The position numbers and the translations under genes were made by a program. From Macrocybe gigantea (Eukaryota; Basidiomycota; Agaricomycetes; Agaricales; Callistosporiaceae), in contig SJRY01000202.1 in NCBI GenBank assembly GCA_011319805.1, positions 1-41,074 on the forward strand: a stretch of DNA of 41,074 nucleotides, read 5' to 3'. The notes beneath the pieces were generated by a model that had not been told where the DNA came from, ran no database searches, and saw only the letters and a list, made by a program, of their open reading frames with translations. Below are positions 21,525 through 33,084 of the stretch, piece by piece (positions within the stretch are counted from its first letter, which is position 1; each line of letters opens with the position of its first letter).

Positions 21525-24449
21525 TCAGTCAACTTCGTCTCCATGTTCCTGACGTGAATTGAGTGGAGATGGACTGAACGTGCGGGCCGTCTTGTTGGAA
21601 GAATGAGATATGATCCGTCGCTTCCGTTTGTCATTGCGTAGGCTTGGGGGTGGGGCAGTTGCAGAGAGAATACCCGCAATGGCAGGGCTTCCACCAGCTC
21701 GTCCGGGATCGGATCGCGTGCCTGCACTGTGTGAGCCAGCTTCGTTCTGGGGAATCGACCGTAGGGCCTTTGATGTATGCCGGTTCGCCGCCTGTATGTC
21801 TTTTTGCACCTGTGCTAGAGTGCTGAGTGGAGTTTCGTATCGAATACTCGAGTCGTTGGGAGGCCAATCGATAGCAAGAGCCTTGTTCATGACCTCCAGC
21901 ATCTTTCGCGGCGTGAGGTCCATATTCGGCATAGGCAGTTTTTCAGAAAGAATATTTGCATTGATTAACGGGCGAAGTTCTTCCAGTAGGTCAGTAAGAG
22001 GTGCATTCCCAGGAATGGGCAAATTGTGGGAATCGACCCAGTATCTTTTAGTCAGATGACGATGGAGAGGGCCTGGATCATCGAATAGCCATTGGGCGGC
22101 ACGCTTGCCATACCGATGATCGTGAGTAGTATGCCTCAAAAGGCACCATATCAGCACCCAATAGACAGACTCTAGATCGTGCTTCAGTCGATGATTTTCT
22201 TTGTCGTCCTGTAATATCCCCACTGCCATAAAGGGCCAAGTTCCCTATAAGATGCATGATGAGAAACAACTTGGGAAACCAGCAAGCTTGCTCACTGTCT
22301 TGTCTTTCATCTCTTGGTCCATATACTCTTTAAGGAGCTCAGGTTCAGGATCTGCTACCGAGATGCAGACGGTGGCATAGTCGAAATCGTACAAAAAGCC
22401 ACCTAATTTGTGGTCATGCAGCAAAATATTGCCGATACTGACATCTCGGTGGACTACTCCACAATAATGAGCGAGGGTTAGACCTATTGGAAATCATAAG
22501 TATGCCTTCCGATAAAGAAAAATATTGACCGAGTTTACCAATTACGACATCGCGCAAAGCCGTCACCAGGTGTTTTGTACTCTCGAAAGACGTTAGGTTC
22601 CAGCCGACGCAGCCTGTCAACGTTCTAATGCGATCGCGGTCGAAGTCTGAGGGGTCTTGGGTCTTGCTGACGACCAGTTTGATCCTACCTGCCTTCGTAA
22701 CAAGGCTATACTTCTCCCCATCGCCATCGTACAGGGACAGGTTGTATGTTCCGAAGTACTCAGTCAGGCCGGACATGTGGGCACCCAAAATTAAATCGCC
22801 AAGCTCGTCTTGGATCTTTTTTTGAATCCGAGGGTCTTGTAAATGCTTCTCGATTCGCTCGTAATAATAACCTTCATCAACACGAGTCCGTTCTTGCCAA
22901 GAATCCTTCAAGACATAGATCTGTTTGTGGAACTCGTCGTGATCTATGATGACCTTGTAGACAGCCGACGCGCGACTGAAGAGCCCATTGGAGCTAAATA
23001 GAGTTTCGAATGCGAAGCACTTGACGATTATCCCTTGATTGGGATCGCATGCGACTAGTAAAGACCTGATCAAGAAGAAAACAAGCATCGGAGAGGAATG
23101 AACATAAATGGAACTCTGGCCAGGCGATGACCAGAAGGAATGATGACGCTTTCGCCGGTATACGCTGCCAATGACGGCATGATGAATATGGTCCATCAAC
23201 CTCATAAGAAAAGTGACGTACATGGAACGCTAGAGGTGTTCGAACATTCCTTCCGCATTGCACAAGCTATCATCCAGAAAGCTTGCTTCCTAATATCTTC
23301 TCTTTGGCTTTCTAACTCTGGCGCAAATTTCAACAGCAATCCGAACATTCCCTCGAATTCTTCATCTGTCACTCGTTCGATCGTGGGATCCCAGCCAGAG
23401 ATCGTCCCAGACATGGCTTTCCTAGGGTGGACGAGACGCCAGAGAAATTGGTACAATGTCTGGGGCGAGGACACGTAATTGACCGGGACCGAAGATACGA
23501 CACCAGATCGGTCAAAACGAAAAATACGAAAAGTTGGGCCATAGATCCCTATAACGAAGACGAAACAGCTTTTATGTTGCTTCAGCAGGTTGAGAGCGTT
23601 TTTCAGTAATTGTACAGGGGTTCTTTGATGCTCGAAAGCCGACTTGCAATTTCCCTCTGTATCAATAGGGTCCTGCGATTGTTTGCATTTTACCTCGCAG
23701 ACAATCGACACTTGATCCCAGGCACAGATCGGATTGTCGCCAGCACCAGGAAACGCACTGCATATGTCGGTAAAAGTGACATGGAACGAGTTGACAGCAG
23801 GTACAAAGCGCGTTCCATCCATCTTCTCAAAGTGAAGTTGGTATTCAGAAGGGAATACCTCGACAAGTTTCTTCATCCCGGAAACCTGGCATAAATGAAG
23901 TTGAGAATCGTAATAACGATGGCTTAAGAATATGTTTGAACTTACCAACGGGTCATACATGGCATCCTCGGATGAAGGTTGAGTTAGGGCGACGAAAATA
24001 TCCGCTGTGTCGGTGGGAGGAGGCTCAAGGAGGTCATCTTGGCAAAGAACGTATTCGGCCAGAAAGTCATCAATGGTGAGGTCAATCCGACATCAATGAT
24101 AACCTCGGAATTCGTCGTCGAATGCGATGATATCGTCCTGGGATACCGTGCTGATAAGCGCCCCACTTGCGAAGTTGCTGCCGCTGCTTGCTTTGTGCGA
24201 TGAGGGCGTCAGCTTCATGGATTCCAACACACGATTGACGGGCAGTGCATGAGGAAGTATCGGCCTCGTCAAAAGATGGTTCGTGCCCAATGCGATAGGT
24301 ACCTCTGAACGCGATGTCGAGCCCATTCTGATGTCTGGTTGCGATTCTGAAGTTGCTGCCACAAACAGCCGACGACGCTTCTTAGGACGCGTTGAGATAG
24401 TGGCAGTCGTACTGACTGAGCCAATGGATTGATAGAGCATGCTGTGCAT
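21525..24449 (-). CDS. FunK1 kinase copy 3, best preserved, one in-frame TGA
   Basis: Starts at 24449 (MHSM) or 24440 (MLYQSIGSVSTTATIS). Exons join well: SQDDIIAFDDEFRGYH, then CRIDLTIDDFLAEYVLCQDDL, and SGMKKLVEVFPSEYQLHFEK after an intron. Next are LLKQHKSCFVFVIGIYGPTF, LVHPRKAMSGTISGWDPTIE, SSNGLFSRASAVYKV, QIYVLKDSWQER, and GTYNLSLYDGDGEKYSLVTK. FESTKHLVTALRDVVIG precedes an intron. The catalytic loop VVHRDVSIGNILLHDHKLGG, LYDFDYA and the C-lobe GTWPFMAVGIL, LKHDLESVYWVLIWCLLRH follow. The basic tail KRKRRIISHSSNKTARTF ends at 21525. The only lesion is TGA at 24093-24095, where copies 1 and 2 have Asn (HNCR). As the paralogs need AAC there, more than one base has changed. It may be functional if that is a sequence error. 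Confidence 0.85.
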
Positions 24450-24484
24450 ATATCGGGATAGGTGGGTTGGAGGCCACAGGTGAG

Positions 24485-24605
24485 AACGATGAACAATGGA
24501 ACGGAGCAAGTTAAACGTTGAACTAGAAGAGGAAACCAATACCGCGGTCACATGCAAATACGCGTGTTACGTAAACAATGTAGGTCCACGATGGTCCACA
24601 CGCAC
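24485..24605 (-). promoter_or_regulatory. Conserved upstream block of FunK1 copy 3
   Basis: Carries GCGGTCACATGCA, ACGCGT at 24560-24565, and AACAATGTAGGTCCA with a second GGTCCA. This is the same arrangement as upstream of copies 1 and 2, so the promoter was duplicated with the genes. Confidence 0.5.
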
Positions 24606-26187
24606 TCACCAGAACTTCGGGGTCAAAACTCCATTCCTAGTGACACTTCAAACCTATCTTTCAATACTTTCGTCACTGTGCTGTCAACGAACACTAAAAA
24701 TGAAGTGCTGGATTTTTACAGTCGGGTGCTGAAGACCATAACTTAGCGTCGCTCTCAGGCTCATAGAAAAATGTTCAAAGCAAAACGCTTTAAGAGCAGT
24801 ATGGGAGATAAGAAAAAAAAGATGCTCATCTCCGCTCCAGTCGAACAGGTCCGCGGATTTCCAGGATTTGAACCGTCTCCGTGTCGAGTCTCTGAGCCAC
24901 GGCCCTGTGTCGTCCGCAATTGAAACAAGACGTGCCCTAGTTCTCGTCGAGCAATTTGGCCAGATTCCTGAAATGCACCTAGAAATCCAACAGCTCCGGA
25001 TCCGGCATCATTTTTTAATGCGGCTTCAGCTTTGTTTCCTTCCCGTCATCGCATCCCCGCCGACTGAGGCTGCGACATGCAGAATGACGGAAATCAGCCG
25101 TACATACGTATGACGTCTTTGAACTCTAACCGTGGATATTTCTTTCGTATTTCGTGTTATGTAGCTACAGCAGTCAAAAATGAATGGGCGGGTGCCAATT
25201 TCATAAAAAGAACTACAAGACTCGTGAGAAATAGATACGAAACAACAGGATAACTTTACCTGCTTTCCTCTCACCTAGAAGGATTTTAAGAGGTTGTAAT
25301 TGTCTATTTCGCTGCGAAACGTCCCTCCTATTCAATTCTTTGGGGGGGAGAAGACAGTGGAATGACTGCATTAATGCTCTAATTAGGAGTTAGAAATTTC
25401 CACATTAGCGTTTAAGCAACGTAATGAAGAACGTGCGGGACGGCGGAAATCTTCGGTTTGCTCGGGAAGGTATGACAAAAACCGTTCCACCGCACCGGTC
25501 TAGAATATAGGCCGTAGGGTCTAACTTTCGGAGCTGTATGATTCAAGAGAGGTTCGCCTGCGAAAAGGAAGTTCACTCAGGCGCAGTGGCCTTCTCCCTG
25601 AAAAAGATTCACGAATTGTATCAAGGCCAGCCGCAATGATCAGTAACGGAACCCCGCGTTCAAACGGACGGCCGCCTACTTACAAAACGTAGCGCGCGAC
25701 TTGCCTATTCTAGAGTCTCTATCTGCAGAGTGCCATGTGCTGCTCGAGTCAGCCCGATGCAGCTGTGCGTTTGGTAAGCAAAGCTCGCTGAAGACTCATA
25801 TGGAGGTGGTCAAGATGTCTAGAACTCGACTTGCTTCTAATGTACGGGCCATTCGAACAATTAGATAATCCGGAGGCAGAACAGCAGCGTCGCTCGTGGC
25901 GGGGCCTTGAAACTTGAAAGCTGTACTCACCCGGAAAGGTCCTTCCCGTTACGCGTAAGTGAAGGACATCTTCCGTTCATGACTCAACCTCGTGTTGCAG
26001 GCTATGGTACCCCGAGGAAGCAGCGTTGAGGTTTTTTTCATTCCTTCGATTTCAAGGGCTGTGTCTAGCTCTGGGACCGGCTTTGACTCAGCGCCGGCGA
26101 TGGTGACTTGTTGCTGACTCAGCCGAGATACAGTGCAGTCCTTAAATTTTGGCAAGTTGACGATCAAGGTTGCGTTTATACCATTGC
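24606..26187. other. Intergenic region between the FunK1 array and the NFX1-type gene
   Basis: About 1.6 kb between divergently transcribed genes. No gene can be supported. A short stretch at 24850-24925 has tRNA-like internal boxes on the minus strand but does not fold as a tRNA. The right part presumably holds the promoter of the zinc-finger gene. Confidence 0.5.
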
Positions 26188-29100
26188 ATGGAAGCTGCCT
26201 CGACTGCTGATACAGCATCTACTCATACGCGACGAACAGGCGAGAAAACCCGCCGATACCGCAGCCGGAAGCCAAAAAATGCAGATTCTTTAACTGCTGA
26301 TACCACCAATACACAAGATGGCGATGAGCGGAAGATAGCAAGGCCTAAGCGTCAGAACAAAGGGGGAAAGAGGAGTAGGCCTCAAAGCGAAGGAACGGCC
26401 GCATCCGATGCTGTTGGTCCAGGGAACACTGTTGATAGTCACGATCTTGGGCAGGGTACGTCCCAGCCTCAGAAATCGGTGAAGCCACAACGATCCTCGG
26501 ACGGCATTAACGCATCTGCTCATGGGAAGGAGTCCGAAGTACCTTCTCAGTCTTCCTCCAGGAGCCGTGGAAGGCGAAAGTTCGAAACAAAGCTCACGGA
26601 GCCGACGTCGCCGTCCGTATCTACCTCAGTACGACCTGAGAGGAGACCCGAGAGACCACGCAAACGTGAGCCCAAACCAGAGCCTGACGATCTCACATCC
26701 AGGTTGAGCCAAGCGCTCCGGCACCCACCCTATCCGGACTGTCCGATCTGCTTTGCGCCCATCAACCCATATGTGCCTACCTGGTCCTGCTCCCCTTCTA
26801 TACCCACTATTTTACCGGACGATGCAGATCCCTCAGAACCGCACCAATACTGTTGGACGACGTTTCATCTCAAATGCATCAAATCGTGGGCTCAACGGAG
26901 CGTTAAGGAGATCGCGGAGGCCTGGGCTGCGCGAGGACAATCAGGCAAAAGGGGCGATTGGAGATGTCCTGGGTGTCAGGGTAAACGGGAAGAAGTGCCT
27001 TCAGCTTATCGGTGCGTAGACATTTTCTGTGTCCCATAGTATTCTCACTTTGTGTTGCAGGTGTTTCTGTAATTCCACCGTCGACCCGAAACCACCTCGA
27101 TTCGCTATCCCGCATTCTTGTGCCAGTCCTTGTTCCCGAATTCGTGAAAGCGGGTGCAGTCACGCCTGCCCATTGTCTTGTCACCCTGGACCATGTCCCC
27201 CATGTCGCGTCGTCTCTGAACACGAATGTTACTGCCCTCGGAAAATTATCCGGCGCTTTCCATGTGGGTCGGGCCAAGCCCGCGACCCGAACGGAGAGGG
27301 CTTGTCGTGTGGGAATGTATGCGGGCGACTCCTTCGTTGCGGAAAGCACACCTGTCGGAAGATATGTCATCAAGGCGATTGCGACGAATGTTCCGTCAGA
27401 GAGCTGGCTCGATGCTGGTGCGGGAAGGTGGAGAAGGTGATCGGTTGTGGAGAAGGTGAAGAAGTGCAGTGTTCAGTTGAGACCGAAGGCGAGTGGATCG
27501 GCAGATTTGCTTGCGAAAACGTCTGTGGAAGGTACCTCTTTTTGTCGTCTGCCGTCATACTGACTGCTAACACTGCTTCACAGACCTTTTGATTGCGGCC
27601 ATCATCAATGCAAGAAGCCTTGCCATCCTCCGTCTCACAGACCGGCGCCCTGTCCCTTCTCTCCTTCCAACATAACACATTGTCCCTGCGGTAAATACCC
27701 CATCGCTTCCTCATCTGCCTCATCCGCCTCTCCTCCTTCGCACACGGCTCTTCCTGCACGATCGCACTGTACGTCTCCGATCCCGACCTGTGGTTCCATC
27801 TGCGGCAAAGTGCGCCTAGGATGTGAGCATCCCTGCGCCGCCAAGTGTCATACGGGGGATTGTCCTCCATGTATGGTTCCCGTCATACGGCCGTGTCGAT
27901 GCGGAAGCACGACCAAGACCGTCCCCTGCCACGAGTTCGCGAGCAACACCGAGGAGGTCCTGTGCACGAAGCCGTGCACCGCGCTGCGCGCCTGTGGCAA
28001 GCACGAGTGCAGACGGCTCTGTTGCCCCCTCGCGTCCCTGGCGTCCTCGACGGGGAAGAAGGGGAAGAGGCGCGATCAGACGAGTACAACTGATGGAATC
28101 GGGGAGGAGCGCGGCGGGCTGCACGAGTGCGATCTCGTTTGCAATAAGCTTTTGGCTTGTGGAAACCATCACTGCGAGGAGAGGGATCATAGAGGCCCCT
28201 GTCCGCCTTGCTTACGGAGTTCGTTTGAAGAGGTGCGTAGATTGAAGTCGCCTCACAACATTGAGTTTATGTGATACTTATGCGTCTATCAACAGATGGT
28301 ATGTTTTTGTGGTCGAACGATTGTCGATCCTCCAATTCCATGCGGCACGCGCATCAAATGTCCGCATCCATGTCCTCGTCCTCCGCCGCCCTGCGGCCAT
28401 CCCCTCGCTCCGCATACGTGCCACGAAGATCCTGTGCCGTGTCCGCCGTGTCCGTTCTTGACCACGAAGCGATGCGCTTGTGGCAAGAAGGAGATGATCA
28501 ACCAGAGGTGCTCCTTGGAGAATGAAAAGGTGTCGTGTGGGACGGTTTGTGGAAAGTAGGTGCTGCTTCGATCGTTCTGCTGATCCGGTTGAGTGACCTT
28601 CCTTCGCACTTGTTGATAGGTTGATGTCCTGTGGATTTCACCACTGCGAACGCCTGTGTCATTCCGGGGAATGCGGAAGCTGTACAGCTCCTTGTGGCAA
28701 GTACCGCAAGCTCTGGTACGTGTCAGATGCAAATCATAATTGCTATTTCTCTCATCACATTTTGAACCTCAGCTTGCCTGACCATCACACATGTCCATTT
28801 CCCTGCCATGCGCCAGCATCCTGTTCCGAGGACTCGCCATGCCAGGCCATCATCGTCCTGTCCTGCAACTGTGGCCGCCTGCGCCAGTCCGTGCAATGCG
28901 GCAAGTGCACTTCAAACAAGCAGGGCCTAGCTTCCCAGCGCGCTCCACCGAAATGCAACAGGGACTGCGAGATAGAGAAGCGCAACGCGAAGCTGGCGGA
29001 CGCGCTGGGCATCACCAAAGAGTCGAGGGATAAGGTCATGTCGGCCACTTATCACCATGAACTCGTTGCGTTTGCAAAGGCGAACGTCAAATTTTTGGCT

Positions 29101-29858
29101 ATCGTCGAGAAGGCGCTTGCTGAGTATGTTCCTCACTATTTGTGTCCGAATATCTGACGTTTGACCGTGCTGTTACCTGTCAGATTCGTCGCCTCAGACA
29201 AAAAGAAACAAGTCTTGCCGCCCATGCCCATCGAAAGGAGGAAGTTTGTGGGCAGCGTGAGTCGTGCTTTACTCTCCGTACCAGTCTGATTTGGACGGCT
29301 GAGGGTTGCCTTCCAGCTCGCCGCCGTCTATCGAATGGATACGCAGATGCTAGACCAAGAGCCCTACAGGAGGTACGTTTGTTCCTGGTTCGTCCCTGGC
29401 CGCTCGTCTGACTGGATTTTCGCATCAGCGTGGGCCTCATTCGTCGCTTAGACACCCGCATCCCAGTACCTTTGCTCTCGGCGACGATCGCGTCGTCGAT
29501 GCCCACCGGACCCAACCTAGGCAAGCTCGCTGATCTTCGTAATCCCAATCCCGCCAGCACCAGCGCCTGGCGAGCGGGCAATTCGGCGTCGTCATTCACG
29601 TCTACAAAGCCTTCTGGGATCGCATCGCCAGTTCCATTTCTTGCTACGCCGAATCGCGACTGGACTTCGGTTGTTGCGAAGCCTCCGTCGAAGCCTGCGA
29701 CACCTCAACCCACTACCGGGCCGAGGTCGTATCTCGACGCGCCGCAGAGCTCAAGCCCGGCACGCCCACTGACACCTGTGCGACCTGCTTCGAGCACGCT
29801 TCACCCTGCGGAAGCAGGGCATGATGCAGTTCCAGACAATTGGGAAGACGATGTATAG
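26188..29858 (+). CDS. fap1: NFX1/FAP1-type RING and NF-X1 zinc-finger protein
   Basis: Homolog of human NFX1, Drosophila shuttle craft and yeast Fap1 (an FKBP12-binding protein); the family joins a RING domain, NF-X1 zinc fingers and an R3H domain and is linked to transcription and ubiquitin ligation. I use the ATG at 26188 (MEAASTADTAST). Nine exons: 26188-27011, 27061-27531, 27584-28232, 28296-28555, 28620-28715, 28773-29123, 29184-29256, 29317-29372, 29429-29858. They sum to 3,210 bases, an exact 1,069-residue frame with no lesion. A basic disordered N-terminus precedes the RING (CPICFAPI ... FHLKCIKSW ... WRCPGCQ). About seven cysteine/histidine-rich NF-X1 fingers follow, such as CGKHTCRKICHQGDCDEC and CGFHHCERLCHSGECGSC. 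The R3H-like region has FVGSLAAVYRMDTQMLDQEP and LIRRLDTRIPVPLLS, with Gly where His is usual. The exon 5 donor could alternatively be at about 28701. Confidence 0.92.
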
Positions 29859-30156
29859 AGATGTCTAACAGTGTGACAAACAGCGATGTTCAGATAACTA
29901 CGTGTAGTACATAATCCCTTCCAATTGCAATCTATGAACGGTCTAGTGAACTCCATGGTGAACTATAACTAGTCTATCTACGATGCGAGGAACCCATTGA
30001 ATGCTAAAGCCATCACGAAGTGTGTCAAGCCTGGTATAAACATGAAACGTGAACGGAAGGGCGAGTGTACCGTATTAAACAACTAATATAATAAAAAATC
30101 TAACGAGCATTCCATCACACTTTTGAGGTGATCCGCTTATTCACAGCGACGACTGC
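29859..30156. other. 3' intergenic region between convergent genes
   Basis: About 300 bases that must hold the 3' ends of the zinc-finger gene (+) and the transporter gene (-). It is AT-rich near 30080-30110. No gene is seen. Confidence 0.5.
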
Positions 30157-31993
30157 TCATGCCATCGAACGCGCAGTAGAGCGCTGTTTAAACTTGAAGA
30201 TGGAAGAATCCGAATCGCTCAACACCTCTTCCTCCTTCGACCGGAAGATGAGACCCTTCCAGAATGCTACGGCGGTGAGAGCGAATAGGATAATCCAGGT
30301 GATGCACATGAGGACGGCCATGATGATGTGAACGACGCGGAAACCGCGGATGTGGAAGATATCACCAAGCAGGCGCAGCGTAGAGATCCAGCCGACTGCG
30401 GGGGGCAATAACAAAATTGAAATTAAGCGAGACCATCGAAGAGATTGAATATAAATACGTGCCGTTTGGGAAGGTTAACGCCCAGCCTATTGGCGACGAA
30501 TAAAGTGAGAAAATACTGAATGAAGAGGCCGCAGATCACTACTTACACCCCAGGATCTCATGAAGATGCTTATGGAGCTTGAACCAGTATGGAAGAGCGC
30601 CAAAAACGAAGAAAAACACGGCGAGACCGAAAAGAAGGACCGCAGACATCACACTTCCAGCGTACCATATTTCCCCAGCAAGCGGAGACACAAGTCTATG
30701 ATGTGATAAACTATAATGCAAGAAACGAGTTTTAGCATAAGGATTGCACGGTGCGAGGACGCAACTTACATTGGTCGCGCTTTGTCGCCCAGGTTGATCA
30801 AGGCCAACGCAGTGAATCCAGGGGGCCCGCAGGCGACGAACGCCCCATTGGCTTGGTGGCCTTCCAAAAAACCGGTCTGGAAGTCGAGATTAGATTATGG
30901 ACGATAGCTGCCTAGCACATTTCTCACAGTCATGACCCTGCAAGGGTGGACCTATTTAGCATGTGGGCGAGGAGAAACGTATGAAGGAGCTCACCGAATG
31001 ACATAGATAGCGATATAGAAGAAAGTCATGAAAAACCCAAGACCTTGAACAATCTTAAACTACGCCAGCGCAAGGAATGAATGTGCAGATAGATACCTTG
31101 GAAGAAGTAGCCGGTCAGAAGAACTCCGACGGCCCGGGTGTCGCTAGGTTCAAGAACTCTCAACACGTTGAAAGCGACGACGCCTACAAGCATCTGAAAA
31201 AAGATTCATATAACATCTATTTAAGCGACCGCCGAAAGCATACCATCGGGAAGATCTAATGTCGCGGATCAACGTCATGGGGTTTCAGTCGGTGAATAAA
31301 TGGCTCACCAGGAATGCATATGCTGGCGTAAACTCTTTCAGGTCATGCGGTTGGTTAAACCAGATCATCATCATCGGGAAGCACGTCACGATCGCAAAGA
31401 TTATATACACCCTATGCAACGAAATTAATGAACTCGTTCACCATGAGATCCTGGAAACACAAACCAATAAAGAACGTATATAAGATTCGGCCGGACGAGT
31501 CCAGCTGGAATAGCGTAATTGATAGTCCCAATCAAGATCGTCGCAAACGACAAGACCTGTTGGCAAGTCAGTATATAATGATTTCAAGTTAAAGAGCCGT
31601 ACTGACAATCAAAGGGACGAAGATGCCCTTCACTGGATGTTGCAACAACCTCCATGCCTGACGGGGATAGACTGCACAAACGCAGGATGTGAACAAATGA
31701 AGGATACGAACTCAATATACTCACGAATGGCTTGAAGGAGTAGCGTCGTCGAGTTGAGGAGGAAGATAGCGATGTTGAGGAAATAGAATAACACTTCCAC
31801 TTTGACGAGGACGTGTGAGTGCTCCTTTATGCCCGAGAGCGTCACGTAGACGGCTCCAGTCCCCATGCCGATAGGAAACTTGAGGAAAATCAGCAAAGTT
31901 ATCTGGAAAATAGCAGTGCAGACTCACGGCTTGCCATGACCACCCATGGATGCGGCGTGCCAGGGAACTAACGGAGGGCTTATTTTCAGCCAT
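30157..31993 (-). CDS. TDT/Mae1-type voltage-dependent anion or dicarboxylate transporter
   Basis: Member of the tellurite-resistance/dicarboxylate transporter family, whose fungal members include the malate carrier Mae1 and the sulfite pump Ssu1, plasma-membrane proteins with about ten helices. Start at 31993, MAENKPSVSSLARRIHGW. Short exons then read FPIGMGTGAVYVTLSGIKEH, VEVLFYFLNIAIFLLNSTTL, YPRQAWRLLQHPVKGIFVPL, and LSFATILIGTINYAIPAG. After these come IFAIVTCFPMMMIWFNQPHD, LRVLEPSDTRAVGVLLTGYF, FKIVQGLGFFMTFFYIAIYV, MTGFLEGHQANGAFVACGPP, and a helix with VLLFGLAVFFFVFGALPYWF. The last ones are WALTFPNG, STLRLLGDIFHIRGFRVVHI and a final helix, with the stop at 30157. GT-AG introns of about 50 nt separate them, and I see no frame break. 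Substrate cannot be told: the sequence fits a general TDT carrier better than either named protein. Confidence 0.85.
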
Positions 31994-33084
31994 TTTAATT
32001 CGGACGAAGCGCTATTGCTGAGGTTTAAGGACAGCGTATTTATAGATCTTGCTGTAAGGACAGTCTTCGACCTGCCTGCAGTTGTCGGTGGGAGGTTGGT
32101 TGTAGTAATCCAAGAGGAAAGCGAACGGGGACCAGCCCAAGATGTTGTTCCTCCCAAAATAGAATGGTTTTATGTAAAATAAGCGACTCGCACCATCATC
32201 GCCTTTGGCCGCCTTTTAAATTGCCAATAATCATCTTGTCCATAAGCGATACGCGTTTTAGCGATGGTTCAATATGATTGGACCCTATCTCGCCAAAGTC
32301 ACGGTATGTCATATACAGACGTTGAAGGAAAAAAAAATTTCTTCACTTGAACCGACATGGATTTTATCCTCCGTCTTCATTTCGGTCTGCAAGAACCCAG
32401 ATATGGACGATAAGAACGCAAGGACGCTACATGATTCCCTAGGTCCATGCCAAGGCGTTTCAGCGTCGAACTGAGGCCGTCATTCGAAAATAGTGATCAT
32501 CACATCAACGTATCAACGGACAACGGAAGATCGACCAGCTTGCAAGTAACAAACCGTGACGATTCTGCGAAACGGGTTTGTTGCGCCCAGCAAGCCTTCT
32601 CAGATTTGTCTAGGTACTGCTCCAGTTGTTCTTGAGAAATCGACACAGATTGCGTAGATTGTCAAGAGCGCTTGCAATCATAAGACTATGCTCCAATGAA
32701 TCGCTTATCTCGGAAGGGTTAAGATGGTGTCCCAGCATCCTTGACTAAAGAGCCGTTACGGATACCGAGACTGCCAAGAGTCATCGACAAACAGCCTCGG
32801 ACGGTTGTGTGTGCAGGCGCCAACGGAGTCGACAGTTCCTCGCTTGTGATAAGGCTCGGCACGGTAAATTCCTGAACATCCGCGCGGAATCGCAGGATAT
32901 AGTTTTGAAAACGACCCAGATGCGTGAAAAGCAGAATGTGAGCTCGGTCTTTCCAAATTTCGCCGGCAATCGAGGGCACGATATGGGAGACAACAGGTTC
33001 GAAACGTGACACACCCAACACCACCCTGACCACAACCACCATGCTGCTCGGTTTTGCCGATTCTTCTGACCCAGAAGTGCGGCC
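31994..33084. other. Intergenic region between divergent transporter and glomulin-like genes
   Basis: About 1.1 kb that should hold both promoters. A weakly supported minus-strand reading frame at 32719-33042 is listed separately. I see no other feature. Confidence 0.45.
32719..33042 (-). CDS. Possible uncharacterised small protein
   Basis: A 107-codon frame reads VSRFEPVVSHIVPSIAGEIW, then AHILLFTHLGRFQNYILRFR and DVQEFTVPSLITSEELSTPL, ending before an AAGATGG stop context at 32719. Its composition is protein-like, and a further piece (SQEQLEQYLDKSEKACWAQQ, near 32590-32650) could be a following exon in another frame. I do not recognise the family, and it overlaps the likely 5' region of the rightward gene. 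It could be a chance frame. Confidence 0.22.
   Translation of the reverse strand: MVVVVRVVLGVSRFEPVVSHIVPSIAGEIWKDRAHILLFTHLGRFQNYILRFRADVQEFTVPSLITSEELSTPLAPAHTTVRGCLSMTLGSLGIRNGSLVKDAGTPS

Noticed and set aside
24093..24095. TGA in FunK1 copy 3 read as selenocysteine or programmed read-through
   Set aside because: Paralogs have Asn at this position, not Cys, and fungi generally lack selenocysteine machinery. A mutation or sequence error is simpler.
24850..24925. tRNA gene on the minus strand (TGGCTCAGAGAC and GGTTCAAATCC resemble A and B boxes, with partly complementary ends)
   Set aside because: The two boxes are only about 25 bases apart, the T-arm does not pair, only five of seven acceptor pairs form, and the total length is about 66. 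It may be a decayed tRNA or chance.
27816..28190. Long open frames antisense to and out of frame with the NFX1-type gene
   Set aside because: They are shadows of GC-rich Cys/His codons. The sense gene has nine exons that sum to an exact frame.
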